NCBI GenBank assembly: GCA_002778575.1
Contig: PFBJ01000018.1
Coordinates: 1 to 35,007, forward strand
Direction of reading: 5' to 3'
Origin: Candidatus Kaiserbacteria bacterium CG10_big_fil_rev_8_21_14_0_10_49_17
GTDB lineage: Bacteria; Patescibacteriota; Minisyncoccia; Phycocordibacterales; JABMNX01
DNA: 35,007 nucleotides
This document shows positions 30,498 to 35,007 of this stretch, one piece after another. The position numbers and the translations under genes are program-made. How positions within the stretch are numbered: position 1 is the first letter of the stretch; every line of letters begins with the position of its first letter. Below the pieces are notes generated by a model. It was not told where the DNA came from, searched no databases, and saw nothing but the letters and a program-made list of their open reading frames with translations.

Positions 30498-32690
30498 CTA
30501 ACTCTGCGTTCCCTCGTTGTACTCTTCTTCTGAATCACTATCGAGGTCTGAGTCGCCGCCAATCAGCACTTCTCTTGGTTTTGATCCATCAGCCGGACCG
30601 ATGACGCCGCGTTCTTCAAGCATATCCATCAGTCGTGCCGCTCGGGCGTACCCAACTCGAAGTTTTCGTTGAATGTAGGAGGTAGACGCTTTGCCGGCCT
30701 CCATAACCACATGGCGGGCGTCATCGTAGAGGTCGTCGTCATCGTCTTCCAGCGATTCAGATACGAGTGAGCCGATGTTTTTTGCTTCAGCAAAATCGAT
30801 TTCATCAGGCACTTCGTCCTCGTATGATTTTTTAAGGTATTTCACCACACTTTTCACTTCATTCTCAGAGAGGTGCGGTGCTTGAATTCGCCGAGGTTTG
30901 CCCATGTCAGATGAAAGGTAGAGCATGTCTCCCGCGCCAAGCAGTTTCTCCGCGCCGCCCATATCGAGGATAGTGCGTGAGTCTATCTGACTCGCCACCT
31001 GAAGCGCAATTCGCGCCGGAATGTTTGCTTTAATCAGCCCGGTGATAACCTGAACGCTCGGCCGTTGTGTAGAGAGAATGAGGTGAATACCAACAGCGCG
31101 GCTCATTTGTGCAAGGCGCACAATACCGGCCTCGAGTTCTCTCGGGTAGGCTTGCATGATATCCGCCAACTCATCGACAATGAGCACAATATACGGCATT
31201 GCTTCCGGCAGTTCCGCCTCTTCATCGGGAGACTTCTTCGCTTTCTCAAGTGCTGGAGCAAGAATGGTGTTGTGGTATGAGGAAATGTCTCGGACTTGCT
31301 CTGTCTCAAGCACATCGTATCGGCGGTCCATTTCATTTGCGAGCCACTTCAGTGCAAGAATGGCTTTCTTCGCATCGGTAATAACAGGCGAGAGAAGGTG
31401 CGGGATATTGTTGTAAAGAGTGAGCTCGACACGCTTCGGGTCAACCATCACAAAACGCAATTGTTCGGGCGAGGCTCGGTAGAGAAGCGACATGACCAGG
31501 TCGTGAATCATTACCGATTTACCAGAGCCGGTTGCTCCAGCAATGAGCAGGTGTGGCATTTTTGCGAGATCTGCGAAATGCGCCTGACCGGTAATATCCT
31601 TTCCAAGAGCAGCAAGGAGTGTCTTATCAGATTCTTTATACTGTGGAGACGAAAAGAGCGAAGCAAGCCCGAGTGTCGTCTTTGATGTGTTCGGCACCTC
31701 AATACCGACTAATGATTTTCCAGGAATGGGCGCTTCAATACGAACCGGATATGCCGCAAGCGCAAGCTCCATGTTGTGCTGGAGGGCGATAATTTTTGAA
31801 AGACGCACACCTTCGGCAGGCTTCAGTGCGTAACGCGTTACCGTTGGGCCGATTGATATTTCGTCCACTTCCACCTGAATCCCAAAATTTTGCAGGGTGC
31901 GCTTGATAATGTTTGCATTTGCCTTAATATCACCGACACCAGGCTTGCCTTTGTCTTTCTCAAGAAGGGAGAGAGGCGGCGGTTCATACGGATTAAGACT
32001 CGCCGAGAGCCCGACAGCTTTCTTTTTACCGATTCCAAAAAAGCCAGCACTTTCCTCTTCTTCTGTTTCTTCTTCGTCTTCCTCTTCCTCGTAGTCTTCC
32101 TCGTCTTCCTCTTCCTCATCACCATCCTCTTCCTCGGTCATACCACCAATAGAAACATCGTCTCCAAGGCTTTCGTCTTCCCGTTTGCCAAAGAGGTGGT
32201 GGAGCGTTTCAATACCGAATGTTGGACGGACATCAAAAGTAATAAGAAGAGAGATGGTGGTGAGGGCAACGAGTATCAGAATTCCTCCAAAGAAGTCAAA
32301 ATATGAGACGAGCGGGGAGGCAACAAGAGAACCAACAAGTCCGCCCCTCTCAGGAATAATCATTTCAATAAGGCCAAGTCCGGAAAATAGAAAAATAGCG
32401 GCAGTAATTGCCTTGAGGGTCGTGAAAGGATTATCAAATGCCCGGAAAAATGAAAGTGCGATGAGAAGGGCGAGAAATGGAAGGAGAAAATAACCAATGC
32501 CGAAGAGGTAGGTAAGCCCGTCATATGAGGCGTTTCCGGCAATGCCTGCATAGCCAAGCGCTGAGAGGACAAGGAAAATAGCAACAACAAAAAGCAGGAC
32601 TCCCCATATTCCTGCGCGAGTGTCTTCCCGTAGATCTTCAAATACTGCGCTAATGCGGTTCTCTTTTTCTTTCTTCTTCTTTTTAGCCAT
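30498..32690 (-). CDS. ftsK: DNA translocase FtsK
   Basis: Pumps chromosomal DNA at the division septum. The 730-aa protein has a Lys-rich start, four membrane segments (about 27-155), an extremely acidic linker (about 188-212, nearly all Glu/Asp), the alpha and beta motor domains with Walker A GATGSGKS (Lys391) and Walker B YIVLIVDELADIM, and a C-terminal gamma winged helix (STSYIQRKLRVGYARAARLMDMLEERG) that reads polar DNA sites. The linker is short compared with E. coli FtsK but like SpoIIIE-type forms. A -10 box TATCAT with TGC lies just upstream on the minus strand. Confidence 0.96.
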   Translation of the reverse strand: MAKKKKKEKENRISAVFEDLREDTRAGIWGVLLFVVAIFLVLSALGYAGIAGNASYDGLTYLFGIGYFLLPFLALLIALSFFRAFDNPFTTLKAITAAIFLFSGLGLIEMIIPERGGLVGSLVASPLVSYFDFFGGILILVALTTISLLITFDVRPTFGIETLHHLFGKREDESLGDDVSIGGMTEEEDGDEEEEDEEDYEEEEDEEETEEEESAGFFGIGKKKAVGLSASLNPYEPPPLSLLEKDKGKPGVGDIKANANIIKRTLQNFGIQVEVDEISIGPTVTRYALKPAEGVRLSKIIALQHNMELALAAYPVRIEAPIPGKSLVGIEVPNTSKTTLGLASLFSSPQYKESDKTLLAALGKDITGQAHFADLAKMPHLLIAGATGSGKSVMIHDLVMSLLYRASPEQLRFVMVDPKRVELTLYNNIPHLLSPVITDAKKAILALKWLANEMDRRYDVLETEQVRDISSYHNTILAPALEKAKKSPDEEAELPEAMPYIVLIVDELADIMQAYPRELEAGIVRLAQMSRAVGIHLILSTQRPSVQVITGLIKANIPARIALQVASQIDSRTILDMGGAEKLLGAGDMLYLSSDMGKPRRIQAPHLSENEVKSVVKYLKKSYEDEVPDEIDFAEAKNIGSLVSESLEDDDDDLYDDARHVVMEAGKASTSYIQRKLRVGYARAARLMDMLEERGVIGPADGSKPREVLIGGDSDLDSDSEEEYNEGTQS

Positions 32691-32702
32691 AGAGGCCTAA
32701 CA

Positions 32703-32711
32703 ATGATAGCA
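32703..32711 (-). promoter_or_regulatory. Extended -10 promoter of ftsK
   Basis: On the minus strand TGC precedes TATCAT, ending 12 nt before the ftsK ATG, so the leader would be only about 5 nt. Confidence 0.45.
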
Positions 32712-32720
32712 CGCAACAGC

Positions 32721-32759
32721 AATATAATCCCTCGCAGATTCTCCACGAGGGATTATATT
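32721..32759. repeat. 14-bp perfect inverted repeat upstream of ftsK
   Basis: AATATAATCCCTCG (32721-32734) and CGAGGGATTATATT (32746-32759) with an 11-nt loop. There is no gene reading toward it, so it is not an obvious terminator. It lies just upstream of the ftsK -10 and could be an operator. Confidence 0.65.
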
Positions 32760-32811
32760 AGCTCCTCGATTCGGAAATGTTCAAGCCTTTGGCTTGGCAT
32801 CCCTCTCATTT

Positions 32812-32831
32812 CCTGCCTGCCGGCAGGCAGG
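32812..32831. repeat. 20-nt perfect palindrome CCTGCCTGCCGGCAGGCAGG
   Basis: Perfect self-complementary sequence in the non-coding gap between ftsK and the winged-helix gene. Its translation (LPAGRQ-type) recalls a dispersed palindrome that I associate with Parcubacteria genomes. One copy occurs in this window. Confidence 0.7.
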
Positions 32832-32930
32832 TACGTCCCTAATAGCAAACGACAAAACACCCTTTGTGAACACGTGTATGAATGAAAATTTGATTGCTGG
32901 AAAAAGCTATGGCATGGGTATGTTGCACGC

Positions 32931-32958
32931 TTGATTAAGGACATACACTCGATATAAT
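32931..32958 (+). promoter_or_regulatory. Promoter of the winged-helix gene
   Basis: TTGATT (32931-32936), 16-nt spacer, TATAAT (32953-32958). A second TATAAT lies at 32964-32969. A GGACA box sits in the spacer (32939-32943) and an inverted TGTCCT..AGGACA right after the second -10. Confidence 0.7.
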
Positions 32959-32971
32959 GGACGTATAATTT

Positions 32972-32990
32972 TGTCCTAAACAAAAGGACA
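32972..32990. promoter_or_regulatory. Candidate operator TGTCCT-N7-AGGACA
   Basis: Inverted repeat at the predicted transcription start, 19 nt before ATG 33010. A closely related palindrome, AATGTCC-AAAA-GGACATT, lies inside the gene at 33475-33492, and TGGACA/TGTCCA at 33011-33040. Confidence 0.5.
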
Positions 32991-33009
32991 TATTCTAAAA
33001 GACAAAGTC

Positions 33010-33777
33010 ATGGACAGAGAAAAAGACATAAAACTGTCCAATAAGGAAAATGACCTTGAGGAATACCGCAGTGCCAATCCATTTGGAAACAATAAGGCTG
33101 CGGTATTTGTGTATCAAAAAATGGAAAGGCTATCTCTCGCATTGCATCTTGTTACAAATTGTGTCCCTGAAGAGGAGCCGATCCGCCGAGCTATAAGGGA
33201 CAAATCTATCGGTATGCTATCGAATGTCCTTGAATTGCGTTCCGGCTTTCGCAGTGTCGGACCGGAATTTGTAAATACGATTATTGCAAAGCTCTATGAA
33301 CTATCTTCGCTTACTGAAATGCTCAATGCGGCGGGATACATGTCTCAACAAAATCTTTTAGTCCTCAAAAGGGAGATGAATAAGCTCTGTGTATTTCTCA
33401 GACAGGTGGAAGATGTCCCTGAATCTGAGGGTGTTGATTTTCACAGCAATTTCTTTGAGACAGATCTCCCGCAAAATGTCCAAAAGGACATTGTAGATAA
33501 AAGACATTCATATAAGACAAGTAATAGGACATCATTGGGTGTAAGTGAAAAACAGGTCATTAAAACTTCAAAAAGACAAAACACAACACAGAACGAAAGA
33601 AGGAATGCAGTATTTCGACTCCTTAAAGACAAACCAAGGATTACTGTAAAAGACGCTCTTTCTGTTATACCGGGGTGCTCCTCAAAGACAGTGCAGCGGG
33701 AGTTGGTGGCAATGGTTGCAGACGGTCTTTTACACAAGGAAGGGGAGCGCCGATGGAGTACCTATACTCTTGCGTAA
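33010..33777 (+). CDS. Winged-helix protein with a helical N-terminal domain
   Basis: A 255-aa protein. Residues about 24-135 are helical (NKAAVFVYQKMERLSLALHLVTNCVPEEEPIRRAIRDKS .. EFVNTIIAKLYELSSLTEML .. LVLKREMNKLCVFLRQVED), like a four-helix bundle. A polar linker (about 140-193) follows, then a winged helix-turn-helix (RRNAVFRLLKDKPRITVKDALSVIPGCSSKTVQRELVAMVADGLLHKEGERRWSTYTL, 198-254) of the DeoR-like kind. I have no named family for the whole protein. The gene and its promoter carry twelve TGTCC/GGACA boxes, so self-regulation is suggested. Its base use is more AT-rich than its neighbours. Confidence 0.75.
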   Translation: MDREKDIKLSNKENDLEEYRSANPFGNNKAAVFVYQKMERLSLALHLVTNCVPEEEPIRRAIRDKSIGMLSNVLELRSGFRSVGPEFVNTIIAKLYELSSLTEMLNAAGYMSQQNLLVLKREMNKLCVFLRQVEDVPESEGVDFHSNFFETDLPQNVQKDIVDKRHSYKTSNRTSLGVSEKQVIKTSKRQNTTQNERRNAVFRLLKDKPRITVKDALSVIPGCSSKTVQRELVAMVADGLLHKEGERRWSTYTLA

Positions 33778-33880
33778 AGATTGACAAAATAGGTTTTTAT
33801 TGTAAAAAATGCAGCCTTTTCGATGCTGTTGACTTTTAACGGTGCTCTCGATACGCTTCTTCTGTGTGGAAATGAGACAG

Positions 33881-33914
33881 AAAAAAGGCCTCGCAATAGC
33901 TGGGCTTTTTGTGT
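33881..33914. terminator. Possible terminator after the winged-helix gene
   Basis: AAAAAAGGCC and GGGCTTTTT form an A/T-flanked stem with one mismatch and a 12-nt loop, about 100 nt after the stop. Weak. Confidence 0.4.
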
Positions 33915-34040
33915 TTCTCTCCACATACACATCTTATATAGGGAGGCGCTCTTGAATTAAGAGTCTCTCAAACTTTCAGAAAGTAGCACTCTTCTGTGAT
34001 TTTTCACTGAAGTTATGCCACTTTTATCCACACACACGCT

Positions 34041-34068
34041 TTGCTGCAGTATTTTTCCACCGTATAAT
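34041..34068 (+). promoter_or_regulatory. Promoter with long leader for the surface-protein gene
   Basis: TTGCTG (34041-34046), 16-nt spacer, TATAAT (34063-34068). The predicted start near 34075 leaves a leader of about 410 nt. The TATAC-like box near 34418 could be a second, closer promoter. Confidence 0.5.
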
Positions 34069-34102
34069 CAGTGTCAAGGCATTGTACCTAGTTTAGGTAT
34101 AG

Positions 34103-34133
34103 TGTCGGTACTGTGCGATGAGAAGTATCGACA
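34103..34133 (+). promoter_or_regulatory. Hairpin near the 5' end of the long leader
   Basis: TGTCGGTACT (34103-34112) pairs with AGTATCGACA (34124-34133) with one G-U pair and an 11-nt loop. It would stand about 30 nt from the predicted transcript start. Confidence 0.45.
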
Positions 34134-34487
34134 GCAGGGGAATGAACTTTGAAAACTGAATATTCCCGTGTAATAGATTGGCGATCTACTCGTCATCTAT
34201 AGAGTTTTCTGCATTACTGAACATATCCCTTTACGGAAGCAAAAAGACAGACACGCGGTCTAACATCTGCCAACTAGCCTGCACATCTTTCTCGTGTCGA
34301 TACCATTGAGAAAGGGCGGGATAGTTACAATTACACAGCTTGACCCTCTGCTTATTTTAAGGAGAGGTGTTGGGCAACTGGTTCGAATGTACTTTGGGTC
34401 GACTGGGTATATTCGTGCCTATACATTGCTCGCTTCCATTTATTAATCATGGCGAGTAATTATAGGAAAAGATAAAAAGGTCAAAAC

Positions 34488-35007
34488 ATGTATAAAACAT
34501 TAGCAATTCACAAGATTGTTGCAGTGGCAGTAGCTTTTGCAATGATCTTCGGTGTAACTTTCGCGGTTTCGGCTTCGAAAGCACACGCACTTACGGAGGA
34601 TCAAATTAGCGCGATCCTCTCACTGCTCTCATCGTTCGGCGTCGACTCAACGACGTACGCTAACGTTGAAGCTTCACTTCGCGGACAGGCAACACCTGGA
34701 GCAGGTTCCGGAACCGGAACTTCAACAGGAGTTGGTCTCTGTGGGGTAACCTTCACGCAGAGTCACTCACAAGGTGATTCTGGTGGAGACATTATGAACA
34801 TCCAGAAGTTCCTCAACTCTGACCCTGACACGCAGATCGCGTCAGCACCAGATGCAGGAGCACCTGGATACGAGACAAGTTACTTTGGTTCTCGAACCAA
34901 GGCAGCGGTAATCAAGTTCCAAGACAAGTACACAGCAGAAGTTCTCGCTCCGGTGGGACTTTCAAAGGGTACTGGATACTGGGGAGCATCTTCACGCGCG
35001 AAGGCTA
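34488..35007 (+). CDS. Exported peptidoglycan-binding surface protein, 3' end outside the window
   Basis: The first 173 codons are present and the frame is open at the edge. Residues 1-34 form a signal peptide: basic start, hydrophobic core IVAVAVAFAMIFGVTFAVS, and cleavage after AHA. A helix (TEDQISAILSLLSSFGVD) and a Gly/Ser/Thr linker follow. Then comes a peptidoglycan-binding (PG_binding_1-like) domain: SGGDIMNIQKFLNSDP, then YFGSRTKAAVIKFQDKY, with the usual G-x-x-T-x-x-A-v-x-x-F-Q pattern. It is likely an abundant envelope or S-layer-type protein. AAAGG lies 7 nt before ATG 34488. Codon choice (many GGA, ACA, TCA) differs from neighbours, fitting high expression. Confidence 0.82.
   Translation, partial: MYKTLAIHKIVAVAVAFAMIFGVTFAVSASKAHALTEDQISAILSLLSSFGVDSTTYANVEASLRGQATPGAGSGTGTSTGVGLCGVTFTQSHSQGDSGGDIMNIQKFLNSDPDTQIASAPDAGAPGYETSYFGSRTKAAVIKFQDKYTAEVLAPVGLSKGTGYWGASSRAKA

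Larger units (their letters stand above)
33778..34487. other. 710-nt stretch without an assigned gene
   Basis: Contains a weak two-sided hairpin (33881-33914), a CTCTT/AAGAG palindrome (33949-33963), one perfect DnaA box TTATCCACA (34024-34032), a promoter (34041-34068), a 10-bp hairpin (34103-34133) and a boxA-like CTTTGAAAACT (34147-34157). The part after 34075 is probably a long leader of the surface-protein gene; a separate small RNA cannot be excluded. No reading frame with coding signs is seen. Confidence 0.5.

Noticed and set aside
34024-34032. Perfect DnaA box TTATCCACA as a possible replication origin
   Set aside because: Only one box, no dnaA/dnaN nearby and no box cluster; a single match is expected by chance in a genome.
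34141-34165. Start of an rRNA operon suggested by the boxA-like CTTTGAAAACT
   Set aside because: No 16S rRNA sequence follows; the next feature is a signal-peptide gene.
34375-34395. tRNA-like T-loop (GGTTCGAAT) in the long leader
   Set aside because: No matching acceptor, D or anticodon stems around it.

Overview
This window looks like a chromosome segment of a Candidate Phyla Radiation (Patescibacteria) bacterium, most likely of the Parcubacteria type. The reasons are a compact layout with abutting or 1-4 nt overlapping genes, small single-copy housekeeping genes, an L11 gene with no L1 gene after it, an S6-SSB-S18 operon with no L9 gene, an eukaryote/archaeal-like one-chain GlyRS, several CPR-style single-membrane-span surface proteins and a peptidoglycan-binding surface protein at the right edge. 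I cannot place it below that level from sequence alone. No prophage, insertion sequence or CRISPR array is visible.

Layout. 1-2630: tRNA-Val (cut by the edge), acylphosphatase, an RluA-type pseudouridine synthase, rplS, and a LAGLIDADG homing-endonuclease-like gene whose stop codon directly abuts tRNA-Leu(GAG). 2688-4900: LysE exporter, PduO-type ATP:cob(I)alamin adenosyltransferase, hairpins, tRNA-His and two small membrane proteins. 4908-7254: an oxidative-folding pair (membrane-anchored DsbA-like thioredoxin plus CcdA) and a SIMPL-domain protein. 7297-8541: secE-nusG-rplK behind a clear promoter. 8668-11546: a dTMP-supply cluster, thyX (minus), a long two-domain dCTP deaminase and tmk, the last split by a frameshift. 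These three genes have strong Shine-Dalgarno sites, unlike many neighbours. 11601-18943: DUF2914 membrane protein, argS, a CarB-like fragment, a duplicated hairpin element, ileS and recO. 19044-26960: surface protein, glyQS, AI-2E-type permease, metG, tatD and rpsF-ssb-rpsR. 27016-32690: efp and a small gene (minus), ECF sigma factor with a membrane partner (plus), then ftsK-Ig-like protein-recA (minus). 32931-35007: a possibly self-regulated winged-helix gene, a 710-nt non-coding stretch, and the start of the surface protein.

Most notable. The isoleucyl-tRNA synthetase carries an about 200-residue histidine phosphatase domain, with all its expected catalytic residues, inserted between the CP1 editing region and the DLHRP/KMSKR part of the catalytic core. 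Also notable: a recurrent -10-like hexamer 6-8 nt before start codons (predicted leaderless mRNAs), a dense cluster of TGTCC/GGACA boxes around the winged-helix gene, an 80-81-nt duplicated hairpin element fused to the ileS start, an EF-P with Arg at the modification position, and several shared palindromes. All function calls rest on motifs recognised by eye; no database search was run.
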